A stretch of DNA of 64,000 bases, taken from the NCBI RefSeq assembly GCF_900104525.1, contig NZ_LT629711.1, forward strand, positions 992,001 to 1,056,000, read 5' to 3'. The translations under genes were made by a program, and so were the position numbers. Source of the DNA: Pedococcus dokdonensis. GTDB taxonomy: Bacteria; Actinomycetota; Actinomycetes; Actinomycetales; Dermatophilaceae. Of this stretch, positions 1 to 9,957 are shown in pieces. Numbering within the stretch: the stretch's first letter is position 1; the number at the start of each line of letters is the position of its first letter. The notes under the pieces were generated by a model. That model did not search any database, had not been told where the DNA came from, and saw only the letters and a program-made list of their open reading frames with translations.

Positions 1-1
1 C

Positions 2-1468
<1,467 letters not shown>

Positions 1469-1490
1469 GGCCGGCGCCCCCAGGGCGGGC

Positions 1491-4400
1491 TCAGGCGGCC
1501 GGCACCGACTCGTCGGTGCCCGCCGCCGACCCGCTGGTGAGCTGCACGGACGAACCGCGCTCGGTCTTGCGCACCACCACCTGGTTCGGGATCCGCGTGC
1601 GGAGCTCGGCCACGTGGCTGACCACGCCGACTGCGCGGCCACCCTCGCGCAGACCGTCGAGCACGGTCATCACCTGCTCGAGGCTCTCGTCGTCGAGGGT
1701 GCCGAAACCCTCGTCGACGAAGAGCGTCTGCAGGTCGAAGCCACCGGACTCCTCACGCACCGCATCGGCCAACCCCAGAGCCAGGGCCAGCGAGGCCATG
1801 AACGACTCACCGCCCGACAGGGACGTCGTCGCACGGGCTTGGCCGGTCCACAGGTCGAGCACCTCGAGCCCCAGGCCGCTGCGGGCGCCTCGGGCGGCGA
1901 GGTCGTCGGTGTGCCGGAGCTGGTAACGCCCTTCGCCCATGCCGGACAAGCGCTCGTTGGCGAGGGCGGCGACCTTCTCGAGGCGGGCCGCGAGGACAAA
2001 GGCCGACAGGCGCATCCGCAGCTCGTTGCTGGTGCTGGTGCCGGCCACCGAGTCGGCGAGCTCGCGGATCACCTGGTGGTGGGCCTCGGCCTTCGCGATC
2101 TGGGCGGACCGCAGGGTGATGCTGCCCCTGACCCGGTCGAGCCCGGCCATCGTCCGCCGGACCAGGGTGTCAGCGGCGACCGCGGCGGCGTGGGCGGCGT
2201 GGGCTGCGTCGCGGGCCGCTGCCAGCTCGCCCACGTCGACCTCGGGTGACCTCATCGCCGCCTCGAGGTCGGGCTCGGCAAGGGTGGTGCGGGCCACGAC
2301 GCCCGCTTCGTCGTGGGCGGCGACGGCCTCGCGCAGGCGTGCCAGCTCGGCGGCGGGCAGGAAGGCGGCGCGGGCCGTCTCCGGGTCCTCGAAGCCCGCC
2401 TCGCGGAACGACACATCCGTGGCCGCGCGCACCATGGTGGCGTCGCGCTCGGCCCGGTCGAGCTCGGCGACGGCGGTCGCGTGGGCCTGCGCCGCGGCGA
2501 CGGCCCGGGCATGGTCGGCGACGACGGTGGCCAGCCGGTCCGGGTCGAGGTGGGCGTCGGGTGACGGGGTGCTCGCGCGGCGGATCCCCGTCTCGGTGCA
2601 GGGGCAGCGTTCCGCGTGCTCGGCGAGCGCGCGGACCAGCTCCGCACGCAGCGAGGCCAGGTCCTGCGCACCGTCGTGAAGGCGCGATCCCAAGGTGGCC
2701 TGGGCCTGCTGGTCGGAGGCCAGCGTCGCCGTGAGGGCCTCCACCGCCCCCTGCAGGGTGACGACGGCTGCCGCTGCGTCGTCCAGTGCCCCCGCCAGCG
2801 CGGCAGCCTCGGTCAGCTCGTGATCAGCCTGGGCGACGGCGGCCTCGAGGTCGCCCAGCTCGGCCGGACCGTCCTCGAGCTGGGCCCGGAGCTGGGCGAT
2901 CGTCGACTCCAGGACGGCGACCGAGCGCTCGGTCACGGCAACCTTGTCGGCAGCTGCCTGCCAGCGGACCTCGGCCGCAGACACCTCGTCGGCGGTCACG
3001 ACGTCGGCGGAGGAGGCGGGCCGGGGGTGGTCACTGGCGCCGCAGACCGGGCAGGGCTGGTCGTCCTCCAGTCGACTCGCGAGCTCGCCGGCGATGGCGT
3101 CGAGCCTGGCCTGACGTCGGTCCTGGTAGGCGTCACGAAGGTCTTGGGCGGTGGTGCGCTGGAGGGACAACCCGGCGAGGAGGTCCGCACGCTGCTGGTG
3201 GCTGGTGTCGAGCCGGCGACGGGCGGCCAGCGCGGTCCGCGCCCCGTCCAGCCGAACTGTGAGACCGTCGACCCGGGCGGCGGCCTGCTCAGAGGTCGTG
3301 CGGCTCGCGATCGCAGCGCGCAGCTCGACGTCGCTCGCGGCCAGCCGCTGCTCGGTGGCCGCCAGTCGTCGGGTGGTCGCGGCGAGCTCTGTCTCGAGCG
3401 CAGCCAGCATGCGCTCTCGGTCGCGGAGGCCGCCATGCACCCGCTGGGCGGTGGCGAGCTCTCGACCGCCGGCCTCGAGCTCGGTGACGACCCGCTCGAC
3501 GGCGGCGGTGGAGTGCCCGTCGAGGGCCCAACGGGCCACGTCGGGCGCCGTGGCGGCGACCCCCCGGCCAGCCGCTGCCAGCGCGGCTGAGACGCGATCG
3601 AGCGCCTTGAGGTCTCCGGCGACCGACGCGGCGCGGTCGGCCGCGGCGATGCGGGCACCCTGTTCGTCGCGGGCGTCCTGCTCGGCTGCCAGGGTCGCCA
3701 GCGCCTGGTGAGCGGCCCGCGCGCGCAGCCGTCGGGCGGCAGTCTCGCTGGCGACCGCGTGCGCAGTGGTGGCCGCCTCGTCCGCGAGCCGGGTGGCGTC
3801 GACCGCGGCCAGTCGTGCGATCGACCCGGTGTCGAGGGCTGAGCGGGCGGCCTCCAGGGCACGGGGCAGCTCCTCCAGCGGTAGGGCGCCCCACTCCCGG
3901 GTGCCGCCCTCGAGGTCCGGGGCGTCGGCGAGGACGTCGGCCAGGACCGCGAGATCGGCATTGAGCGCGGCCCGCTGCTCGGCCACGACCGCTGCGGTCT
4001 CCTTGCGCTGGGTGGCGAACCAGTCCTCGACGCCGGAGAAGGCCGAGACATCGAAGAGCCGCTCCAGCAGCGACCGACGCTCCTCGGGGGTTGCGCGCAG
4101 GAAGGCCGCGAAGTCGCCCTGGGGGAGCAGCACCACCTTGCTGAACTGCTCCAGACCCATGCCGAGCACGTCTTTGACCACGTCGGCGATCTCGTCGTGC
4201 CGGGTGCTCAGGGGCACCCAGTCGGAGCCTCGTCGCTCCCACAGCACGGCCCTGGCCTGCACCTTGGTCTCGCCCTTGCCGCGTGACTTGGGCCGCAGGA
4301 ACTCCGGGGAGCGCTGGATGCGGAACCGGCGACCTCCGGCGGTGAGCTCCAGGGTCACGGACGGCACCGACCCGCGCTCGGCGTGGTCGCTGTGCAGCTG

Positions 4401-4589
4401 CTTCTTGGAGCGGGCGCCGGGTACGTCCGCGTAGAGGGCGAAGGCCACGGCGTCGAGCAGGCTGGTCTTGCCGGCGCCGGTGGCGCCCCGGATCAGGAAG
4501 AGGCCGGACGAGGCGGCGGCGTCGAGGTCGACCTCGACGGTGCCCGCGAACGGCCCGAAGGCGGTCACGCTCAGATGGTGGAGCCTCAC
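1491..4589 (-). CDS. sbcC: Exonuclease SbcC, ATPase subunit
   Basis: SbcC is the SMC/Rad50-like ATPase of the SbcCD nuclease, which opens hairpins and trims DNA ends. The 1032-residue product has Walker A (GATGAGKTSLLDA) near residue 35, a long Ala/Arg/Glu-rich coiled coil, a zinc hook CPVCG near residue 512, the ABC signature LSGGES near 925 and Walker B (LFVDEGFGTLD) near 958. The frame is open further upstream, but the family N-terminus (RLHHLSVTAFGPFAG) begins at GTG 4589. That GTG overlaps the sbcD stop codon as GTGA, so the two are translationally coupled. Length fits the family (about 1050). The upstream in-frame stretch overlaps sbcD and is Arg/Pro-rich shadow. Confidence 0.95.
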   Translation of the reverse strand: MRLHHLSVTAFGPFAGTVEVDLDAAASSGLFLIRGATGAGKTSLLDAVAFALYADVPGARSKKQLHSDHAERGSVPSVTLELTAGGRRFRIQRSPEFLRPKSRGKGETKVQARAVLWERRGSDWVPLSTRHDEIADVVKDVLGMGLEQFSKVVLLPQGDFAAFLRATPEERRSLLERLFDVSAFSGVEDWFATQRKETAAVVAEQRAALNADLAVLADVLADAPDLEGGTREWGALPLEELPRALEAARSALDTGSIARLAAVDATRLADEAATTAHAVASETAARRLRARAAHQALATLAAEQDARDEQGARIAAADRAASVAGDLKALDRVSAALAAAGRGVAATAPDVARWALDGHSTAAVERVVTELEAGGRELATAQRVHGGLRDRERMLAALETELAATTRRLAATEQRLAASDVELRAAIASRTTSEQAAARVDGLTVRLDGARTALAARRRLDTSHQQRADLLAGLSLQRTTAQDLRDAYQDRRQARLDAIAGELASRLEDDQPCPVCGASDHPRPASSADVVTADEVSAAEVRWQAAADKVAVTERSVAVLESTIAQLRAQLEDGPAELGDLEAAVAQADHELTEAAALAGALDDAAAAVVTLQGAVEALTATLASDQQAQATLGSRLHDGAQDLASLRAELVRALAEHAERCPCTETGIRRASTPSPDAHLDPDRLATVVADHARAVAAAQAHATAVAELDRAERDATMVRAATDVSFREAGFEDPETARAAFLPAAELARLREAVAAHDEAGVVARTTLAEPDLEAAMRSPEVDVGELAAARDAAHAAHAAAVAADTLVRRTMAGLDRVRGSITLRSAQIAKAEAHHQVIRELADSVAGTSTSNELRMRLSAFVLAARLEKVAALANERLSGMGEGRYQLRHTDDLAARGARSGLGLEVLDLWTGQARATTSLSGGESFMASLALALGLADAVREESGGFDLQTLFVDEGFGTLDDESLEQVMTVLDGLREGGRAVGVVSHVAELRTRIPNQVVVRKTERGSSVQLTSGSAAGTDESVPAA

Positions 4590-5770
4590 GCCACCCCCCG
4601 GCGTGGTGCGACGTCGCCCAGGGGCAGCTGCCCCTCGTCGTCGAGGCCGGCGCGACGGACGCGCACGGACTCGACCGCGGTGGCCAGCACCTCGCGCTCC
4701 TGCTCGGTCGGTCCGTGCCCGGCCCGCACGTGGTCGAGGAACGCGCAGCAGACGTCGAGGTCGGACTCGGCGGAGGACCGCTGCGCGTAGCTGCGCACCG
4801 GGACGGGAGCGCCCTGCGGGTCGAACTGCAGCACGAGGGTGTGGGGGAACCGGCGCCGCAGCTGCTCCATCGCCCCCAGCGGACGGACCGGGTCGGTCAG
4901 CGTCACCTGGCACCAGGCCCGCTCGGCAGCAGTCAGCGCGGGGTCGGTGAGCAGCAGGTCGATGTCGCCCCGCAGCACCGCGAGCGGGCGTTGCACGGGG
5001 GCGTCGACCGCCTCCACCCTGACCTCGGAGTCGGTGAGGTCCACGAGCCAGGAGCCCTTGGTGTGGTCGGCCTCGCTGAACGACAGCGGGATCGGTGAGC
5101 CGCTGTAGCGGACGGTCTCCTGGACCCGCTGTCGGCCGTGCAGGTGACCGAGAGCGACGTAGTCCGCTCCGGCGAAGACCTTGGGGTGCACCGCGGAGAC
5201 CCCGCCCACCGAGATGTCGCGCTCCGACTCGCTGGTGGCACCACCGGTGACGAAGGCGTGCGCCATCACGACCGAACGGCCACCCCGCGACGCGCGGTCG
5301 GCGTCGATCGCGGCCATGGCCGCGCGCAGCACACCGGCGTGGGACCGCTCGGTGGCCCCGAGTGGGTCCGCGGCCACCGACGGCTCGAGGTAGGGGATCG
5401 GGTAGACCGCCACCCCGTCGACCACGACCGGCTGCCCGACCGCTGCGACCGACGTGCGGATGTGCAGGCCGGCCCGGGAGAGCAGCTCGCTCGCGAACCC
5501 GAGCCGGATCGCCGAGTCGTGGTTGCCGCTGGAGAGGACGACCTGCGCTCCCGCGTCGATGAGGCGGGTGACGGCGGTCGACAGCAGCTCGACGGTGTCG
5601 GGGGAGGGCAGGGCACGGTCGTAGACGTCCCCCGACACCAGCACGGCGTCGACCTGCTCGGCCCGCACGGTAGCCACGAGGTGGTCGACGAAGGCGGCCT
5701 GGGCACCGAGCAGCCCCACCTGGTGGAACGAGCGTCCCAGGTGCCAGTCGGAGGTGTGGAGGAACCGCAC
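4586..5770 (-). CDS. sbcD: Exonuclease SbcD, Mre11-like nuclease subunit
   Basis: Metallophosphoesterase subunit of the SbcCD complex. Metal-binding motifs are visible in order: DWHLGRSFH at residues 8-16, SGDVYDRALPS near 46, SGNHDS near 80, VVMAHAF near 168 and ALGHLHG near 205. Length 394 aa fits the family. It is the first gene of a two-gene operon, overlapping sbcC by four bases. The start is GTG 5770. A TANNNT hexamer six bases upstream and the lack of a Shine-Dalgarno sequence suggest a leaderless transcript. Confidence 0.95.
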   Translation of the reverse strand: MRFLHTSDWHLGRSFHQVGLLGAQAAFVDHLVATVRAEQVDAVLVSGDVYDRALPSPDTVELLSTAVTRLIDAGAQVVLSSGNHDSAIRLGFASELLSRAGLHIRTSVAAVGQPVVVDGVAVYPIPYLEPSVAADPLGATERSHAGVLRAAMAAIDADRASRGGRSVVMAHAFVTGGATSESERDISVGGVSAVHPKVFAGADYVALGHLHGRQRVQETVRYSGSPIPLSFSEADHTKGSWLVDLTDSEVRVEAVDAPVQRPLAVLRGDIDLLLTDPALTAAERAWCQVTLTDPVRPLGAMEQLRRRFPHTLVLQFDPQGAPVPVRSYAQRSSAESDLDVCCAFLDHVRAGHGPTEQEREVLATAVESVRVRRAGLDDEGQLPLGDVAPRRGVA

Positions 5771-5776
5771 GCCTGA

Positions 5777-5782
5777 AGGCTA
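5777..5782 (-). promoter_or_regulatory. Candidate -10 box of leaderless sbcDC promoter
   Basis: TAGCCT on the minus strand, six bases before the sbcD GTG. This matches the TANNNT-to-start spacing typical of actinobacterial leaderless mRNAs. No clear -35 was seen. Confidence 0.45.
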
Positions 5783-5910
5783 GGAGAGCGGACCGACAGC
5801 CGTTGGCAGGCGCGCCCTGCGCATGGTTAGGTCGTCACACCAGAGTCACATGCCAGTCCCACCAGCAGGGTCGGGCGCCGGTACCGGTGCCACGGCCAGC
5901 GCACCATCCG

Positions 5911-5916
5911 AGGAGG
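5911..5916 (+). promoter_or_regulatory. Ribosome binding site fixing the start of the GCS2-family gene
   Basis: AGGAGG, four bases before GTG 5921. It is a full-length Shine-Dalgarno match and decides the start codon. Many neighbouring genes have none. Confidence 0.7.
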
Positions 5917-5920
5917 TTCC

Positions 5921-7402
5921 GTGGGCGAAGAGGTCAACGCGCAGAGCTACACGCGCGAGCAACGCCAGCGGTACCGCGAGAAGGTCCGGCAGAACCTCGA
6001 CGTCTTCGAGCGGATGCTCGCCCAGAGCCAGTTCGAGTTCGACCGTCCGATGACGGGCATGGAGATCGAGCTCAACCTGGTCGACGACGGCTACCAGCCC
6101 AAGTTCGCCAACGCCGAGGTGCTCGAGGAGATCGCCGACCCGGGCTACCAGACCGAGCTGGCGCAGTACAACATCGAGCTCAACGTCCCGCCGCGCCCGT
6201 TGCCGGGTGACTCGGCGATCGAGCTCGAGGACGAGATGCGGGCCTCGCTCAATGCCGCGAGCGCGGCTGCCGAGAAGCGCGGCGCCCACATCGTCGCGGT
6301 GGGCATCCTCCCGACGATCATGCCCGAGCACTTCGAGGGTGACTGGATCAGCGCCAACAACCGCTACACCGCGCTCAACGACTCGATCTTCTACGCCCGC
6401 GGCGAGGACATCTACCTCGACATCGAGGGCCCGACGGGGGAGCGGGTCGCGACCTACTGCGACTCGATCGCCCCGGAGTCCGCCTGCACCAGCGTCCAGC
6501 TGCACCTCCAGGTGGCGCCGCAGGACTTCGCGGCGCACTGGAACGCCGCGCAGGCCCTGGTGGCGCCGCAGATCGCCCTGGCCGCGAACTCTCCCTACTT
6601 CTTCGGACAGCGGCTGCACGCCGAGACGCGGATCGAGCTGTTCAGCCAGGCGACCGACACCCGGAGCATCGAGCTGAAGAACCAGGCGGTCCGGCCGCGC
6701 GTCTTCTTCGGGGAGCGCTGGATCACCTCGATCTTCGACCTCTTCGAGGAGAACGTGCGCTACTTCCCGGCGCTGCTCGCCGAGGTCAGCGACGAGGACC
6801 CGGTGGCCATGCTCGCGGCCGGTGAGGCGCCCAACCTTCCCGAGCTGCGGTTGCACAACGGCACGGTCTACCGCTGGAACCGGCCGATCTACGACGTGGT
6901 CAAGGGCACCCCCCACCTGCGCGTCGAGAACCGGGTGCTGCCCGCTGGCCCGACCCTCGTGGACACGATGGCCAACGCCGCCTTCTACTACGGCGTGATC
7001 CGCAAGCTGGCCTCCGACGACCGCCCGCTCTGGACCAAGATGAGCTTCGCCGCGGCCGAGCAGAACTTCCACAACGCCGCGCGCGACGGCATCGAGTCGC
7101 GGCTCTACTGGCCGGGGTTCGGCGAGGTGCGGGCCGAGGAGCTGATCCTGCGGCACCTGCTCCCGATGGCGCACGACGGGCTGGCCGACTGGGGCGTCTC
7201 GGAGGCCGTGCGCGAGCGATACCTCTCGGTGATCGAGGGTCGCTGCAAGACGAGCACCAACGGTGCGACCTGGCAGACCGACGCCGTGCAGCAGCTGGAG
7301 AAGGCGGGGATGGACCGCCAGAGCGCGCTGGCCGAGATGCTGCGCCACTACGCCAAGAACATGCACAGCAACGAGCCGGTGCACACCTGGCCGTTGCCCT
7401 GA
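5921..7402 (+). CDS. Glutamate-cysteine ligase family (GCS2-type) carboxylate-amine ligase
   Basis: ATP-grasp-like glutamine-synthetase-fold ligase of the GCS2 family; members join an amino group to a gamma-carboxylate, the archetype being gamma-glutamylcysteine formation. Visible family signatures are the metal-binding GMEIELNLVDD near residue 45, YNIELNVPPRPLPGD near 85, SACTSVQLHLQV near 187, NSPYFFG near 223 and ETRIELFSQATDTR near 235. At 493 aa it is longer than YbdK-type (about 370) or EgtA-type (about 430) proteins. It belongs to a long actinobacterial subgroup whose substrate I cannot name from sequence. It stands alone, divergent from sbcD. Actinobacteria use mycothiol rather than glutathione, so a true glutathione role is unlikely. 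Confidence 0.8.
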   Translation: MGEEVNAQSYTREQRQRYREKVRQNLDVFERMLAQSQFEFDRPMTGMEIELNLVDDGYQPKFANAEVLEEIADPGYQTELAQYNIELNVPPRPLPGDSAIELEDEMRASLNAASAAAEKRGAHIVAVGILPTIMPEHFEGDWISANNRYTALNDSIFYARGEDIYLDIEGPTGERVATYCDSIAPESACTSVQLHLQVAPQDFAAHWNAAQALVAPQIALAANSPYFFGQRLHAETRIELFSQATDTRSIELKNQAVRPRVFFGERWITSIFDLFEENVRYFPALLAEVSDEDPVAMLAAGEAPNLPELRLHNGTVYRWNRPIYDVVKGTPHLRVENRVLPAGPTLVDTMANAAFYYGVIRKLASDDRPLWTKMSFAAAEQNFHNAARDGIESRLYWPGFGEVRAEELILRHLLPMAHDGLADWGVSEAVRERYLSVIEGRCKTSTNGATWQTDAVQQLEKAGMDRQSALAEMLRHYAKNMHSNEPVHTWPLP

Positions 7403-7447
7403 CCGCAACCGGTGCCGCCCCCGCACGCGCTGCGGTGGGCCGCGGTG

Positions 7448-7480
7448 AGGTATGCCGCGCGGTGACCGCGCGGCATACCT
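7448..7480. promoter_or_regulatory. Perfect 33-base palindrome upstream of the 8-TM gene
   Basis: Two perfect 16-base arms around a single central base: the left arm begins AGGTATGCCGCG and the right arm ends CGCGGCATACCT. It lies between the GCS2-family stop (7402) and GTG 7500, ending six bases before a candidate -10 box at 7486, so it covers the -35 region. The one-base centre and absent T-tract argue against a terminator. A repressor or activator site is the better guess. Confidence 0.55.
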
Positions 7481-7485
7481 GCCCC

Positions 7486-7491
7486 TATGCT
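7486..7491 (+). promoter_or_regulatory. Candidate -10 box, leaderless promoter of the 8-TM gene
   Basis: TATGCT, eight bases before GTG 7500, with no Shine-Dalgarno sequence between them. It supports GTG 7500 as the start. Confidence 0.45.
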
Positions 7492-7499
7492 CTGGGTCC

Positions 7500-8783
7500 G
7501 TGAGGGGGACGCTGGTTCGCGCGGTCGGGGACGCCGGTGCCGTCATCGTGCGTGCCGGGCAGTTGCTGTGGCGGCACTGGCCGGTCCTGACGCTGATCTA
7601 CCTGCTCGGGGCGGCGACCCACAACGGGCTGCTCTGGTTCTGCGTCTGGCTCAGCGAGGAGCATGCGACCACTGCTGCCTTCGTGCTGCCGCTCGTGCCG
7701 ATGGCGACGCTCACCGCCCTGATCCTCGCGCTGCGCGAGCTCACCCCGAGCCTGGCCCACGTCCGGCCGCCGGCGATGAGCCGGCTGACGCTCCTGGCCA
7801 GCACGCTGATCCCGTTCCTCACCGTCTACGTGTCGCAGCAGTACCTCAAGGAGGACACCCGCGCCTTCCTCAACGCGGCGTCCAGCGACGAGCTCCTAGA
7901 GCGCAGCGGCACGGCGACGTTCAACCTCGACCGCACCAACATCGCGAGCGGCGCGGCCCTGGTGGGGATCGTGGCCGGTGCGCTCCTGGTGCGGTGGTTG
8001 CTGGACCGGCTCGATCTGCCGCAGAAGGCGGTCGGCTGGGGGCTGTTCGCGGCCTACGTCGAGGTGTTGTGGGTGTGGTTGCTGGCGAAGCGGCTGTCCA
8101 ACTTCACCGGTGAGGTCGAGGCCTGGGTCCGGACCCGGCGGCTGTCGCACTGGCTGCTCGACCGGTGGGGAGACCTGATCGACGTGCTGGGGCCGGTGGG
8201 CCGCCCGGTCGAGGCGGTCGGTCAGTGGCTTTGGGGCGCCGTCGGCCAGGCCGACGCGATCATCGTCGTCCCGATCGCCTGGCTGACGGTGGGTGCGGTG
8301 GTCTACGGGCGCAAGCTGGAACGCCGCGACCCGAGGCCGGTGGCGACGCCCGTCGCGCGACCGGCAGCCCCGTGGCAGCGCGGCCTGACCCGCGTGCCCG
8401 CACCGGTGCGACGGGCCGGCCAGGAGGCCACCGCCAACCTTCGCGGGCGGTTCTCCGCGCTGGGCAACGGCATCCGGTTGCTCGCCGTCGCCGGGCTGGC
8501 GCCGATGTTGTTGTTCTGCCTCGTCTTCCTGCTGAGCCGGCAGGTCGAGGTGGGGGTGTCCGAGGTGCTGCGCTGGATCGTCGGGCCCCGCGACTTCCGG
8601 GACGCACTCACCCTCTCGCCCTATCTGTCCGTGGTCAGCCGAGGCGCCTACACGGTGGTGCTCGTCGTCCTGCTGGGGGCCGCGATCGACCGGATCCTCG
8701 GTCACCTCGACGCCGACGAGGCACCGGTGTCGGAGCCCGAGCCCGCGCCGGCTCAGGAGCTGGGAACCTCGAACTCCGCGTAG
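7500..8783 (+). CDS. Uncharacterised eight-transmembrane protein
   Basis: A 427-residue integral membrane protein that I do not recognise. Hydrophobic segments are visible at roughly residues 17-42, 56-78, 95-115, 150-172, 177-197, 258-275, 318-340 and 372-393. An Arg/Pro-rich loop follows the sixth, and a short acidic C-terminal tail (DADEAPVSEPEPAPA) ends the protein. No catalytic motif is evident. The start was set at GTG 7500 because of the -10 box at 7486; a further in-frame ATG-less extension runs into the palindrome. Its 3' end overlaps the convergent anchored-protein gene by 31 bases. Context suggests a cell-envelope module with the three facing genes. Confidence 0.75.
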   Translation: MRGTLVRAVGDAGAVIVRAGQLLWRHWPVLTLIYLLGAATHNGLLWFCVWLSEEHATTAAFVLPLVPMATLTALILALRELTPSLAHVRPPAMSRLTLLASTLIPFLTVYVSQQYLKEDTRAFLNAASSDELLERSGTATFNLDRTNIASGAALVGIVAGALLVRWLLDRLDLPQKAVGWGLFAAYVEVLWVWLLAKRLSNFTGEVEAWVRTRRLSHWLLDRWGDLIDVLGPVGRPVEAVGQWLWGAVGQADAIIVVPIAWLTVGAVVYGRKLERRDPRPVATPVARPAAPWQRGLTRVPAPVRRAGQEATANLRGRFSALGNGIRLLAVAGLAPMLLFCLVFLLSRQVEVGVSEVLRWIVGPRDFRDALTLSPYLSVVSRGAYTVVLVVLLGAAIDRILGHLDADEAPVSEPEPAPAQELGTSNSA

Positions 8784-9379
8784 AGCGGGGTGTCGAACCA
8801 CACCCGTACGTTGTCCGGCTGGACGCCCGTGGGCAGCAGCAGGTGGTAGCGGCGGTCGTACTCGGCCGGCCGGGGATCGAAGGTCGCCGTGTCGTCGGCC
8901 GACAGGGCCGGCATCGGCCCGGCCGCACCCGGCGGGGTGCAGCTGGGGAAGTCGAGGACGTCCTCGACCGTGTCGCCGACACCAGCGGTGTACTGGCGGC
9001 CGTCCGCGTCGCGCAGCTGCACCTGGCAGGCGCCGAGGATGGTCGAGGGGTCTGCGGCGAAGTGGAGGGTCAGCCGCCACATCGTCTGCCCGGCGGGGAT
9101 GGTCGCGGGGAGGGTCCTGGCGTCGGCCGACTCCTGGTAGTCGTTGACCCGCGAGAGCGAGACGAACCGCATCGTCACCACCCGGGGGTGGGTGCCCTTG
9201 GCGTCGTCCAGGGTGTCGCTGAGCCGCACCGACCCGTCCGGGGCAGCCGACAGGCGCTCGTGCGGGAAGGTCGGCCACCACCGGTCGACCATCCGCTGGC
9301 TCGAGGCGCCGAGCGCCAGCGCGAGGGCGAAGGGGAGCGCCGCCACCGTCACGACCGTGCGGCGGGTCGGGCCCCTCAC
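8753..9379 (-). CDS. Membrane-anchored extracytoplasmic protein, third gene of a three-gene operon
   Basis: A 208-residue protein with Arg-rich N-terminus (RGPTRR), one hydrophobic helix at about residues 8-24 and then a soluble domain. It contains two cysteines (GACQVQL and FPSCTPP) that could pair outside the cell. The family is not recognised. GTG 9379 overlaps the preceding stop as GTGA, indicating tight coupling. Its size and layout (short cytoplasmic tail, one TM, beta-rich outside domain) resemble the two genes upstream of it, although sequence similarity is weak. It ends inside the 3' end of the 8-TM gene. Confidence 0.75.
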   Translation of the reverse strand: MRGPTRRTVVTVAALPFALALALGASSQRMVDRWWPTFPHERLSAAPDGSVRLSDTLDDAKGTHPRVVTMRFVSLSRVNDYQESADARTLPATIPAGQTMWRLTLHFAADPSTILGACQVQLRDADGRQYTAGVGDTVEDVLDFPSCTPPGAAGPMPALSADDTATFDPRPAEYDRRYHLLLPTGVQPDNVRVWFDTPLYAEFEVPSS

Positions 9380-9957
9380 GACGTGCCCTTCGGCATGAGC
9401 AGCTCGACGGGCGTGGTGCGAGCCTTCCACTGCGCCACCTGGGCGTCGGTGATGCCGAGGTCGACCACGGCCATGTCGTCGCCGCGTTGGTCGTTCGCGT
9501 TGCTGGTGAGGGCCAGGCGGGCACCCACGAGGCCGGCGGGGTCGACCTCGAACGCGACGAGGCAGTGACCGGGGATTCCCGGGTTCACGACGTCGCACTC
9601 GAGCACGTTGCGAGGGCCGCCCGTGACCACTCGACCCTCCCCGTCACGCAGCTCGGCGTAGGCCAGGCCGGACTTGTCGACGCGAGGAGTGAAGTCCACC
9701 TGCGCGGTGACCCAGAGCCCGGGGGAGAGCATGGCGCTGGTGGTGGTCGCGAGCTGCCGTCCTCCGTCGACAGAGGTCACACGGACGTCCCCGTAGCGCA
9801 GTGCCACGGACTGGTCGACCGTGGTCGTGCGCTCGAAGGCGCGCACCGGCGACGGCCCCTCCGGCAACAGCTCGGTGACGACGCGTCCGACCGAGAGCGC
9901 GGCCAGGACGAGCGCGCCGGCACCGAGCTGCGCCCGGGTGGGACGGGGGACCCTCAT
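9376..9957 (-). CDS. Membrane-anchored extracytoplasmic protein, second gene of the operon
   Basis: A 193-residue product with a positively charged N-terminus (MRVPRPTRAQLG), a hydrophobic helix near residues 11-29 and an external domain. Two cysteines (LECDVVNPG and GHCLVAF) are spaced for a disulfide. No family is recognised. ATG 9957 overlaps the stop of the upstream gene as ATGA and its own stop overlaps the next GTG, so all three genes are translationally coupled. Longer in-frame upstream starts overlap the previous gene and are rejected. Confidence 0.75.
   Translation of the reverse strand: MRVPRPTRAQLGAGALVLAALSVGRVVTELLPEGPSPVRAFERTTTVDQSVALRYGDVRVTSVDGGRQLATTTSAMLSPGLWVTAQVDFTPRVDKSGLAYAELRDGEGRVVTGGPRNVLECDVVNPGIPGHCLVAFEVDPAGLVGARLALTSNANDQRGDDMAVVDLGITDAQVAQWKARTTPVELLMPKGTS

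Noticed and set aside
5846..7546. A 566-codon minus-strand frame across the GCS2-family gene
   Set aside because: Its sequence is the Arg/Leu/Gly/Asp-rich type produced by reading high-GC genes backwards, and the + strand gene has family motifs and a full ribosome binding site.
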